Shown: piece by piece, positions 1-6,979 of the stretch
Layout of the letters: each line of letters begins with the position of its first letter
Position numbering within the stretch: the stretch's first letter is position 1
NCBI GenBank assembly: GCA_021106665.1
Contig: JAIOTR010000123.1
Location: 1-6,987 of the forward strand
Direction: 5' to 3'
DNA from: Bacteroidales bacterium
GTDB taxonomy: Bacteria; Bacteroidota; Bacteroidia; Bacteroidales; JAADJA01
Length of the DNA stretch: 6,987 bases
The notes under the pieces: model-generated
Told to the model about the DNA's origin: nothing
The model's database searches: none
The model's input: only the letters and a program-made list of their open reading frames with translations
Made by a program: the position numbers and the translations under genes

Positions 1-3000
1 AGATAAGTTGCATCGGTATAATCATTACCTTCAGCTTCAAGAACCAAAAGGTTTTCAAATTCAGATTTATAATATTGTGGAGTACCAATAGTATGTGTTC
101 TCATACTATTATCAACCATAAATATATTTGGTTCAGCACCAATAGATATAAAGAATCCTTGTCCAAGTGGTACATATCGAGAACCAGCTCCCGTTCCACC
201 AATATATGATAGCCAGTTACCGGTAGCTTGATCCATATAATAGATTGCACCGGTTTGCATAATAGCGTTATTTCCCGGATCAGCTGCAACTACATCCCAA
301 TCAAGTGAAGAAGGATATGGATTACCAAACAGATTCCAGTGGTATATATCTGGACCATGAGCTGAAACCGGAAGTGTATATTGTCCATTACCCATAGTAC
401 CGACATAATTAAATGTCATTCCATCATTTGGTGCAAAGAATGCAAAACCTTGTAATGATGTAAGAGGGTCAGTAGTTGGAATTATATCATGGTACTGATC
501 AATTCCCTCTTCATACCAACGAAGATAATAGCTTGTATAAATACCAGATTGTGCATTGGAAATTGGCGCTGAAATCAGGTGCCATTCAGTACTATTAGTT
601 GTACCACCTGTAGGATAGTACCGTTGTACGGTTGCTGTACCTTTCGATAAAGTTAAAAATCCATTACCGAGAATCGTAGCTGTTCCTGAACCATCAGATC
701 CTAAGAATATGTCATCACAAACAGCAGCACGGTCAATTGTCGGATAATATGTTAAACCTGGAGGAAGAGTAACATCGGTTGTCGCTCCCGGTACATCTGC
801 AACATCCCAGTTATCAGCACCAAACCAATCTTCATAAGGATTGGGATCCTGATAAGAAGCATCACCACCAACCCAGGTGGCTGTTGCAGGAGAAGTACAA
901 TCTATTGTTAAATCAAATGTTCCTGTACCTGAACCGTAACCATGTATTAATAAATAGTAAGTAATTCCTGATTCTGCAAACCAGTCAACTCTTGAACGAG
1001 TGCCGCAATAATCATCATTACCGTCATAACATATTAATGAGCCACAGGTTCCGGTATATACATAAAGCTTCGTGTCATAACTTGCTGTACATACATCAGC
1101 ACTAACCATTTCTCCTGTTCCCGCGAATGAGTACCAAACACCTGGTGCAGTTATCGCTACCGGACAATTAACTTCAGTATCAATTGCAGCACCTATAGTT
1201 GTTCCGGAAGTAATACTTCCACAAATTACGGCTATTGCGTCTGTGCAATCATCGTTTGCTAAAAGAGTGCTAAAATTATCTGGTCCTACCCAATTACTAT
1301 ATAGTCCACCGCCACAATCAGCTCTAACATACCAGTCGTAAGATGTTCCTGGAGTTAAACCCCATAATGTATGGGGAATCGTTGTTGCAGGTAATAAAGT
1401 ACCTGTCCCCAGTACAAATCCAGCATCTCCATATTCAATTTCCCAGGCAGTTGCAGTTCCATTTTCAGTCCAACCCAGATCCGCTTCTGTTGCGATAATG
1501 AGAGAGGTATTAAGATCGCTTGGATCAGGACATGAGGGTGGAATGCAATTTCCAACCATATCAAGTACATCAACTGGTGTTGCACCTCCCTGGCCTGATT
1601 CACCTAGCAAATTACCCAAAGCATCAAATACCTGGTATTCGTTTTCATAAGACCAGCTTCCGGCTGTATAATCGGCATCAATATCATCACCTGTACAAGC
1701 ATCGAAATAGAAAAACTCAAAGCTGCCCGGATCATTTATTGTAAGGTTATCCAGCACAACAACTCCATTAACTAAAATGTCTAATAATCCGCCATTCCAT
1801 CCATCCCCATATGTGTCAGTTAATTCAACATAATGGGCACAACATGGGCATTCTGCTGTAAGACCTGCAATGTCTCCAGGTACTGACCCTGTTGATCCTT
1901 CATACGCAACTTGAGTACCATAAGAATCATTAATATAGTATTCATTTTCTGTAGGCCAGCTACCAGCCGTATAATCAGTTGAAATAACATCACCGGAATT
2001 TACAGGAATAACATAACATTCTGGGCCGCCACCAGCTATAATAGTAAGGTCATCATATAGTAGAATACCATTAACATATACATCAAGTAATCCTCCGTTC
2101 CAACCGTCACCATAAGTATCCTCTAAACAAATTTCATACTGGCAATAGCTTGCTGCTTCTACAGTAAGAACCCCATTATCGTTACTCCATGGACCACCTG
2201 TACCACCATAATAATAACCTCCACCGTTGTGTTGGAAGCGGCTGGCATAATAATATGTGCCTGGTGTAAGACTTTGAGCTAGGCCTAAGTCAGCTAAAAA
2301 CTCATCATTATTTCCTACATAAAAATCGTTAAAAGTGGCAGGAACCCAGTCTGTCCAACCAGAGGGATCGGTATCTGTTGTGCTGTAGCCAATCCAGCAA
2401 TCCAGTCCGGGGGTAGGTCCGGGTTGATTTGTAAATCCATCTTCCCAGCATTGTGCGTAAACAGTTGCATTTTCTAATTCTGTGATTGTTGCAGTTGGTG
2501 GCCATTGAAGATTGTACCATGTAATAATTGTATTTGCACAATCAAATACCATAACATCAAAAGAAAAATCCTGTTTGGGCTCAGTCATTACCGGATAATA
2601 AACTGTAGTAGGTCCGACAATATTTTCAAAAACCAAATTATTAATACAATTGCCGGTAACATTCCATTCACCATTTGAATAAATCGCAGAACCTGTTGTA
2701 CAGGAGCAATCAGTTGTTAAAATAATGCCTGTATTGGTTAAAGGTGCAGTTGCACCACACATGTCAATCTTAACAGAATTGCAAACATTTGGTAAATCAA
2801 TTGTATACCAAACAGCATCCCAATCTAACCATCCAACACAGTCTGTTGTAGCCCCTAAAGTTGTTCCTGAAACATTTTGTGGGTACGGGCCTGCGACAGC
2901 CTGTGCACTTCCACAGTCATCATTTGGAGGAATTGGAGGGGTTACTATTATGTTAAGATTAAAATCACCAATACATGTAGGAGTAGGCCAGGTATCTATC

Positions 3001-3500
3001 ATCAGGTAGTAAATACCTACTGTTAAAGCTACATTACTAATTGACATAGATGTTCCTGAACTGCTATTTGCAGTTGCTATACATGTAACATCTCCATCAG
3101 GGCATTCATCATCAATCAACATTCCCATCCAGTTTGAACCATCATTGGATGCAACTGAAAAATCATAATTCCCAGCAGTAGTAACATTCAATTCGTACAT
3201 AATATCTTCCCCACCATCGTAACTACCAAGGCAAGTTGCATCGTAGTTATTTAACCGACCACAGGTAGTTTGATTGGCATCAGTAAACGGTAAATCTCCA
3301 GGAATGTTAATGATTATAGGATCTGTACAATCATCACCTATAGCATCTGTATTTCCTGGCTTCACATAAGGAACTACATTTGTTGCACCATGTTCTTCAA
3401 TTTGAGGTACCGTTTTAATGTCTTTAATTGTTGTTGGTTGTTGCCCAATAGCATAAATGCCAATAGCAAGGACAAAAACCATTAAAAGTAGCTTTTTCAT
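1..3500 (-). CDS. Giant secreted multidomain protein, probable type IX secretion cargo (3' end outside window)
   Basis: I translated the minus strand from the ATG at 3498-3500 and found no stop through 1166 codons to the window edge, so the C-terminus is missing. Residues 1-20 form a signal peptide (MKKLLL, hydrophobic core, then AIGQ). Approximate domains: 56-186 and 193-320 are beta-rich, Cys-containing and begin with DDC, like pre-peptidase C-terminal (PPC) domains; 325-448 is Trp/Tyr/Gly-rich (YAQCWEDG, GTYYYASRF); 453-654 is a tandem repeat with DTYGDGWNGG at 461 and 562; 657-745 is fibronectin type III-like (GWTENGTATAWEIEYG, LTPGTSYDWYVRA); 749-868 is a third PPC-like domain (VWYSFAGTG, KLYVYTG). 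From about 873 a region with WHLISAPIS and NPYPSSLDW (1060-1068) resembles the stretch preceding C-terminal sorting domains in Bacteroidota exported proteins. No catalytic motif is visible; adhesion or matrix function is inferred. An in-frame ATG at 3504-3506 is an alternative start two codons upstream. It is visibly less AT-rich than the genes to its right. Confidence 0.9.
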   Translation of the reverse strand, partial: MKKLLLMVFVLAIGIYAIGQQPTTIKDIKTVPQIEEHGATNVVPYVKPGNTDAIGDDCTDPIIINIPGDLPFTDANQTTCGRLNNYDATCLGSYDGGEDIMYELNVTTAGNYDFSVASNDGSNWMGMLIDDECPDGDVTCIATANSSSGTSMSISNVALTVGIYYLMIDTWPTPTCIGDFNLNIIVTPPIPPNDDCGSAQAVAGPYPQNVSGTTLGATTDCVGWLDWDAVWYTIDLPNVCNSVKIDMCGATAPLTNTGIILTTDCSCTTGSAIYSNGEWNVTGNCINNLVFENIVGPTTVYYPVMTEPKQDFSFDVMVFDCANTIITWYNLQWPPTATITELENATVYAQCWEDGFTNQPGPTPGLDCWIGYSTTDTDPSGWTDWVPATFNDFYVGNNDEFLADLGLAQSLTPGTYYYASRFQHNGGGYYYGGTGGPWSNDNGVLTVEAASYCQYEICLEDTYGDGWNGGLLDVYVNGILLYDDLTIIAGGGPECYVIPVNSGDVISTDYTAGSWPTENEYYINDSYGTQVAYEGSTGSVPGDIAGLTAECPCCAHYVELTDTYGDGWNGGLLDILVNGVVVLDNLTINDPGSFEFFYFDACTGDDIDADYTAGSWSYENEYQVFDALGNLLGESGQGGATPVDVLDMVGNCIPPSCPDPSDLNTSLIIATEADLGWTENGTATAWEIEYGDAGFVLGTGTLLPATTIPHTLWGLTPGTSYDWYVRADCGGGLYSNWVGPDNFSTLLANDDCTDAIAVICGSITSGTTIGAAIDTEVNCPVAITAPGVWYSFAGTGEMVSADVCTASYDTKLYVYTGTCGSLICYDGNDDYCGTRSRVDWFAESGITYYLLIHGYGSGTGTFDLTIDCTSPATATWVGGDASYQDPNPYEDWFGADNWDVADVPGATTDVTLPPGLTYYPTIDRAAVCDDIFLGSDGSGTATILGNGFLTLSKGTATVQRYYPTGGTTNSTEWHLISAPISNAQSGIYTSYYLRWYEEGIDQYHDIIPTTDPLTSLQGFAFFAPNDGMTFNYVGTMGNGQYTLPVSAHGPDIYHWNLFGNPYPSSLDWDVVAADPGNNAIMQTGAIYYMDQATGNWLSYIGGTGAGSRYVPLGQGFFISIGAEPNIFMVDNSMRTHTIGTPQYYKSEFENLLVLEAEGNDYTDATY
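1539..1841 (-). repeat. Internal protein repeat, copy 2 (residues 554-654 of the giant protein)
   Basis: Second unit, starting near Cys554, with DTYGDGWNGG at 562-571, then LLDILVNG, DYTAGSW and ENEY, matching copy 1 with a period of 101 residues (303 bp). Of the ten core codons, seven differ from copy 1, all only at the third base. The duplication is therefore old and the protein sequence has been kept by selection. It runs directly into the fibronectin type III-like domain. Confidence 0.85.
1842..2144 (-). repeat. Internal protein repeat, copy 1 (residues 453-553 of the giant protein)
   Basis: First of two adjacent repeat units of about 101 residues. It starts near Cys453 and carries the core DTYGDGWNGG (461-470), then LLDVYVNG, then DYTAGSW and ENEY. 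The following unit aligns with it at the same spacing without large gaps. The function is unknown to me. The Asp/Gly/Asn spacing suggests a turn-rich or metal-binding loop, but that is inference. Confidence 0.85.
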
Positions 3501-3633
3501 TGTCATAAATATTAAATTAAGTTATTAATAAATTTTGCTTATTTAATGCTTAAAAATCTACATTATGCTGACAGGAAAGGTTATGAAGATTTTGGTTTTT
3601 GATTTCATTCACTTTACCTGCAAATTATCAAGG

Positions 3634-3664
3634 CAAATTTAATAATTAATATGTATTATTCAAA
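3634..3664 (-). promoter_or_regulatory. Bacteroidota-type promoter of the giant secreted protein gene
   Basis: On the minus strand, TTTG (3661-3664) is followed after exactly 19 nt by TAAATTTG (3634-3641), a full match to the Bacteroidota -33/-7 consensus TTTG and TAnnTTTG. Transcription would start near 3627, giving a leader of about 125 nt. The spacer holds the inverted repeat AATAAT/ATTATT (3641-3646 and 3655-3660), which may simply reflect the AT-rich composition. Confidence 0.65.
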
Positions 3665-3820
3665 CTTTTCCTAAATTTATTATGAATAATTTAATTCACA
3701 ATATAACTAAAGAATTTATATGTGATTAATTGTCAATACTAAATGGAGCTAGTTGCCTGTAATGAATTTTATTTAGTCCCTAACTTTTAAATGATAATAA
3801 AGTAAAACACCAAACTATAT

Positions 3821-3851
3821 TTTGGTAATTTTGGCAAGACGATTACTTTTG
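3821..3851 (+). promoter_or_regulatory. Bacteroidota-type promoter of the membrane protein / methyltransferase operon
   Basis: TTTG (3821-3824) is followed after exactly 19 nt by TACTTTTG (3844-3851), a full match to the TTTG / TAnnTTTG consensus. The predicted transcript start, near 3858, leaves a leader of about 37 nt before the ATG at 3895. A second -7-like octamer, TAATTTTG (3826-3833), overlaps this promoter but has no TTTG at the right distance upstream. Confidence 0.65.
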
Positions 3852-3894
3852 TTATTCATATTTAAACAATACTACCCAGAGCAAATTTTAATTA

Positions 3895-5142
3895 ATGAAC
3901 TCCTCTGAAAGACATAAAATGCGCGAACAAAGACGCAAATTAAAGCGTCAGAGGAAAGAGTATGTCAGGCAGGAAAAGGAAACAGTAAAAAAACAGAAGA
4001 GAGAGTTTAAAGAAAAAAGAGCCTTGATGCGTAGAAAAGTTCGTTCAATGGAAATTGATACACTAGAGAAACGATTCAAAAAATTTCTTAAAGAACTTTT
4101 TAAACAAAAAAAAATCAGAAAATCTGATAGGATTATACGACAGCAGGTTAAGTATGATATTAAAAAGCAAAGGATTCGAAGGCTTCATAACCTGCCGAAA
4201 AGATTAACTTTTGGAATAGGAAGAATTTATAGTTCAAGGAAAGAAAAACTAAAGGTAGCATACTTCTCAGTTTTAGATTTTTTATATTTAATCAGGTATA
4301 TTTCAAAGGAAAAAGAGTTAAGGTGGGGGTTTCTTAAAACACTTGTAAATTCAACCTTTTTATTTGTCCTGGCCTTTTTTGTTATTTATTTTTTGAGTCA
4401 GTTAATAACTATCTATATTGCCCAATTATTTGACATACCGACGGTTCTTTATTCTTACAGGATATTTTGGCCATTATATACATATTCAACTTTGTATACA
4501 AGGATGGCTTTGATTGTTATTTTTGGAACCGGGCCATTCGTCTGTTTGTTAATTGGAATAGTTTTTTACCGGATTTTTTTATGGATACGCCGATTTAATT
4601 TAATTGCTAAAACATTTTTACTGTGGTTAGTTTTTCATGCCTTTAATATGTTTTTCGGGTCCTATATCGTTGGAGTAATTACCCGAACAGGATTTATTTA
4701 TACAACTGAGTGGTTGTTTTTAAGTGATGTTTTTGATACGGAGGAAATTGTATTCCTGATTGTTTCAATTGTTGTACTTGTAATTATTGGTTATTTTTCA
4801 ACTAAACATTTTATTAGCGCTACCAATTCATCACCTATTTTAGAACCGAAATTGAGACTTCATTATTTAATAAGTATTGCTCTATTGCCATGGTTTTTAG
4901 GAAATTCAGTGCTCTATTTTTTAAACTTTCCGCACAATCCATTCGAGTTATCCCTATTATATTTAGTGTCAATCTTAATGATAATTCCAATTTTCACCAA
5001 TTATAATTCTCTTTTAATACAAATGATCAAATTGCCACAATTATCAACTAAATCTAAATATGGATGGATTTATATAATTGTTACGATTATAGTTGTAATT
5101 TCAATAAGATTGATAATATTTAAAGGGATAAAATTTGGATAA
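3895..5142 (+). CDS. Polytopic membrane protein with a basic N-terminal region, function unknown
   Basis: I do not recognise the family of this 415-residue protein. Residues 1 to about 120 are extremely rich in Lys and Arg, with interspersed Glu/Gln and few hydrophobics, and probably form a long charged helix or coiled coil (from RHKMREQRRKLKRQRKEY onward) on the cytoplasmic side. The rest is hydrophobic, with about seven likely membrane spans near 153-176, 204-229, 240-263, 284-302, 323-345, 351-368 and 391-409. The third span carries polar residues and glycines (FHAFNMFFGSYIVG, 247-260) followed by TRTGFIYTTEW, the best candidates for a functional site. There is no HExxH, transporter signature or nucleotide-binding motif. 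The basic arm could bind nucleic acid or phospholipid head groups; that is inference. The ATG at 3895 follows an A/T-rich leader and the promoter at 3821-3851. The methyltransferase begins 12 nt after its stop. Confidence 0.85.
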   Translation: MNSSERHKMREQRRKLKRQRKEYVRQEKETVKKQKREFKEKRALMRRKVRSMEIDTLEKRFKKFLKELFKQKKIRKSDRIIRQQVKYDIKKQRIRRLHNLPKRLTFGIGRIYSSRKEKLKVAYFSVLDFLYLIRYISKEKELRWGFLKTLVNSTFLFVLAFFVIYFLSQLITIYIAQLFDIPTVLYSYRIFWPLYTYSTLYTRMALIVIFGTGPFVCLLIGIVFYRIFLWIRRFNLIAKTFLLWLVFHAFNMFFGSYIVGVITRTGFIYTTEWLFLSDVFDTEEIVFLIVSIVVLVIIGYFSTKHFISATNSSPILEPKLRLHYLISIALLPWFLGNSVLYFLNFPHNPFELSLLYLVSILMIIPIFTNYNSLLIQMIKLPQLSTKSKYGWIYIIVTIIVVISIRLIIFKGIKFG

Positions 5143-5154
5143 TAATTTTCATTT

Positions 5155-5790
5155 ATGATAGATATGAATCTTGAAAAATATATCGAAGGCCACAATTCCC
5201 CGGAAGATGAAATATTAGCCGAACTTAACAGGGAAACCAATTTGAAAGCTTTATTCCCAAGGATGTTATCGGGTCATGTGCTGGGAAAATTTTTGGAAAT
5301 GGTCGGTTTTATGGTCAGGCCAAATAGGATACTTGAGATTGGCACATATACCGGTTATGCTACAATTTGTCTGGCTAAAGCTTTAGCTGAAAAAGGTTTG
5401 ATACATACAATTGAGTTAAATCCTGAACTTGACTATATTTCTACGAAATATTTCAAAAAATCTAATGTTGAGGATAAGATTGTCAAATATACCGGCAATG
5501 CGCTTGAAATTATACCGGCGATTGATGAAATGTTTGAACTCGTATTTATTGATGCGGATAAAGAGAATTATTTAAATTATTATCAATTGGTTTTTGATAA
5601 AGTGAGGAAAGGTGGAATTATTTTAGCGGACAATGCACTCTGGGATGGAAAAGTTTTAAATCAAGTTGGTAATTCTGACAAAGAAACCAAAGGAATAATC
5701 GATTTTAATGATTTTGTGCAACAGGATGATCGGGTTGAAAATATTCTAATTCCCTTGCGGGATGGTGTTATGATGATTAGAAAATTTTAA
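5155..5790 (+). CDS. SAM-dependent O-methyltransferase, COG4122 / caffeoyl-CoA OMT-like
   Basis: This 211-residue class I methyltransferase transfers a methyl group from S-adenosylmethionine to a hydroxyl group, with a divalent metal ion. Motif I is ILEIGTYTGYAT (59-70), and the acidic residue expected to contact the SAM ribose is Glu87 in TIELNPE. The metal-binding set of the COMT-like family is present: Asp133 in FIDADK, then Asp159-Asn160 in LADNALWDG. The length fits bacterial COG4122 proteins, which include Bacillus subtilis TrmR (YrrM), the enzyme that makes 5-methoxyuridine in tRNA. The same role is possible here, but the substrate cannot be read from sequence. The ATG at 5155 lies 12 nt after the upstream stop, so the two genes are likely one operon. 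Met4 (5164) is an equally plausible start. All motifs are intact. Confidence 0.93.
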   Translation: MIDMNLEKYIEGHNSPEDEILAELNRETNLKALFPRMLSGHVLGKFLEMVGFMVRPNRILEIGTYTGYATICLAKALAEKGLIHTIELNPELDYISTKYFKKSNVEDKIVKYTGNALEIIPAIDEMFELVFIDADKENYLNYYQLVFDKVRKGGIILADNALWDGKVLNQVGNSDKETKGIIDFNDFVQQDDRVENILIPLRDGVMMIRKF

Positions 5791-6112
5791 TTCGTTCCTA
5801 TTGTTTCATAATTTAACAAAGTCTACACCCTTTTTAGATTAATCTTACCCACTCTTTTTAGCCTGATTAATTTATGAGTTTTGATGATTTAATGTATTGC
5901 CCTGTGCTTTAGCGCAGGGATAAGATACAGAAAAAAGATGTGGCTTTAGCCCTTAAAATTAAAAATTCATCATAATAAATTCTCCCGAAGGGATGCCCAC
6001 CTGAACGTATTCGGGCGGGCCTTTGGCCTAAAAACAAAATTTATACAGTCTCTTAGTAAATACAATATTTCCATCTACTAAACAGTTCATATATAGTAAT
6101 TCAACATGTTAA
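5791..6112. other. Intergenic region without a gene, holding a hairpin cluster
   Basis: No coding frame is supported here on either strand. Positions 5791-5890 are AT-rich without clear structure, and I see no intrinsic terminator right after the methyltransferase stop. Positions 5900-6028 hold the hairpin cluster described separately. Positions 6029-6112 are AT-rich, and I could find no convincing TTTG / TAnnTTTG promoter there for the small gene at 6113. Confidence 0.7.
5900..6028. repeat. Cluster of hairpins, probable intergenic repeat (REP-like) element
   Basis: Several hairpins lie close together. At 5900-5919, CCCTGTGC and GCGCAGGG pair (one G-U wobble) around a TTTA loop. At 5942-5951, GGC and GCC pair around the same TTTA loop, so both share the core GCTTTAGC (5906-5913 and 5943-5950). 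At 5983-5993, TCCC/GGGA encloses GAA. At 5995-6020 an 11-position stem with one mismatch and one wobble closes a CGTA loop. At 6018-6028, GGCC TTT GGCC overlaps the end of that stem. The segment is more GC-rich than its surroundings. None is followed by a T-run, so intrinsic termination is not supported. That it is a dispersed genomic repeat is inferred from its form, since only one locus is visible. Confidence 0.55.
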
Positions 6113-6346
6113 ATGAAAAAACTTTATTACATATTTGTTTCAACCCTTTTATTAGTATTCCATGTTGTTTGTGACAATGTTGTAGCTCAAACAAGTGATA
6201 ATAATTATCTTCTTATCAAAGAATTATCTTCTGATTTTCTAAAGAATAACAACAGTTTACTTCAAGGCATCATTATACTTTTAGTGATTATAATTTTTAG
6301 CTATAGCGCCAAATTGTTCTACGAAAAGAAATTTGGAAAAGAATAA
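6113..6346 (+). CDS. Small membrane-anchored exported protein, function unknown
   Basis: This 77-residue protein has a clear signal peptide: MKK, a hydrophobic core to about residue 19, and VVAQ at 23-26 with likely cleavage after Ala25 or Gln26. A short polar segment (27-51, Asn/Ser-rich) follows, then one membrane span (about 53-66, GIIILLVIIIFSYS) and a basic tail KLFYEKKFGKE. The mature form would be a single-pass protein with a small periplasmic part of about 25 residues and a short cytoplasmic tail. I do not recognise a family. Typical signal peptide and span make it more than a chance frame. It starts after the hairpin cluster and stands 74 nt before the nitroreductase gene. No strong promoter was found for it. 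Confidence 0.65.
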   Translation: MKKLYYIFVSTLLLVFHVVCDNVVAQTSDNNYLLIKELSSDFLKNNNSLLQGIIILLVIIIFSYSAKLFYEKKFGKE

Positions 6347-6370
6347 GCGTTACATACTTCCCTTTTTTAT

Positions 6371-6401
6371 TTTATCAGTATTTTAGATTATTTTATTTTC
6401 G
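6371..6401 (+). promoter_or_regulatory. Weak candidate promoter for the nitroreductase gene
   Basis: TTTA (6371-6374), 19 nt, then TATTTTCG (6394-6401) matches the Bacteroidota consensus except for one base in each element. It is placed sensibly, about 20 nt before the ATG at 6421, but in such AT-rich sequence a match of this quality can arise by chance. The gene could instead be read through from 6113. Confidence 0.25.
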
Positions 6402-6420
6402 CATTCATAAAAATTCTAAT

Positions 6421-6975
6421 ATGTCAATATTGAACTTCTTAGATTTAGTAAAACAAAGGCAAAGCGTAAGGCGATATTCGCCACGCAAAGTTGAAAAAGA
6501 AAAACTTGAAAGGTGTCTTGAGGCTGCCAGATTAGCTCCTTCTGCAAGTAATTCACAACCCTGGACATTTATTGTTGTTGATGATCCGGTATTAAAGGAA
6601 AAGGTGGCCCGTCAAACTTATGACAATTTGATGTCTTTTAATAAATTTGTTTCTAATGCTCCTGTTATTGTCGTGTTTGTGATAGAAAAACCAAAAATCA
6701 TCACACGCATTGGGAGTAAGATTAAAAGTCTTGATTATCCTTTAATAGACATTGGAATTTCTTCAGAACATTTCTGTCTTCAAGCAACGGATGAAGGTTT
6801 GGTAACTTGCATGATAGGGTGGTTCAATGAAAAACCAATCAAAACATTTCTTAATATCTCTCAGAATAAAAAAATCGGTCTTGTTGTAACTGTTGGTTAT
6901 CCGATTGAAAACTATAAACAAAGGGAGAAAATAAGAAAAAGTTTTGATGAGGTAGTAAGATATAATTCTTATTAG
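6421..6975 (+). CDS. Nitroreductase-family flavoprotein, probable FMN-dependent NAD(P)H oxidoreductase
   Basis: This 184-residue protein belongs to the nitroreductase superfamily, normally cytoplasmic FMN-binding homodimers that reduce nitro compounds, quinones or other electron acceptors with NAD(P)H. The N-terminal FMN-binding motif is RQSVRRYSPRKV (13-24), followed by the helix ERCLEAARLAPSASNSQPW (30-48), in which SASNSQPW is the conserved FMN and dimer-contact segment. DIGISSEHFCLQATDEGL (110-127) and GWFNE (133-137) give the usual central helix and the second flavin-contacting loop, and VTVGYP (156-161) is the terminal core strand. The length is at the short end for the superfamily, but all expected core blocks are present, so it appears complete. 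The substrate cannot be predicted; many members are general reductases. The ATG at 6421 is the first in frame and gives the family's usual N-terminus. Confidence 0.92.
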   Translation: MSILNFLDLVKQRQSVRRYSPRKVEKEKLERCLEAARLAPSASNSQPWTFIVVDDPVLKEKVARQTYDNLMSFNKFVSNAPVIVVFVIEKPKIITRIGSKIKSLDYPLIDIGISSEHFCLQATDEGLVTCMIGWFNEKPIKTFLNISQNKKIGLVVTVGYPIENYKQREKIRKSFDEVVRYNSY

Positions 6976-6979
6976 AAAA

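Larger units (their letters stand above)
3501..3894. other. Divergent intergenic region
   Basis: This 394-nt AT-rich stretch separates the leftward giant protein gene from the rightward operon. It holds the two promoters listed separately. About 156 nt lie between them (3665-3820), in which I see no gene, no strong hairpin and no recognisable operator. The leftward leader (3501 to about 3627) also shows no clear riboswitch-like fold by eye. Confidence 0.7.

Noticed and set aside
2725..3009. 94-codon plus-strand frame opposite the giant protein gene, with some protein-like composition
   Set aside because: It lies wholly antisense to a continuous minus-strand frame with clear domains and codon-position bias, so it is a shadow. 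The other short frames within 101-2541 on both strands are rejected for the same reason.
3641..3660. Inverted repeat AATAAT...ATTATT in the spacer of the leftward promoter as an operator
   Set aside because: Only A and T are involved and the region is extremely AT-rich, so a 6-bp match has little weight. It is mentioned under the promoter but not called as a binding site.
4621..4700. The His-containing span of the membrane protein as an M50-type metalloprotease site
   Set aside because: There is no HExxH and no second metal-ligand motif, so a protease call is not supported.
5995..6028. The 5995-6020 hairpin as an intrinsic terminator of the methyltransferase operon
   Set aside because: The stem is strong, but no T-run follows on either strand and it lies about 200 nt past the stop codon.
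6113..6346. The 77-residue protein as a CcmD-like cytochrome biogenesis subunit
   Set aside because: Size and signal-plus-span layout fit loosely, but the charged tail pattern expected of that family is absent and no other cytochrome maturation gene is nearby.
6113..6346. Cys20 of the 77-residue protein as a lipoprotein attachment site
   Set aside because: The preceding residues (His-Val-Val) do not form a lipobox; a conventional signal peptidase site at VVAQ fits better.
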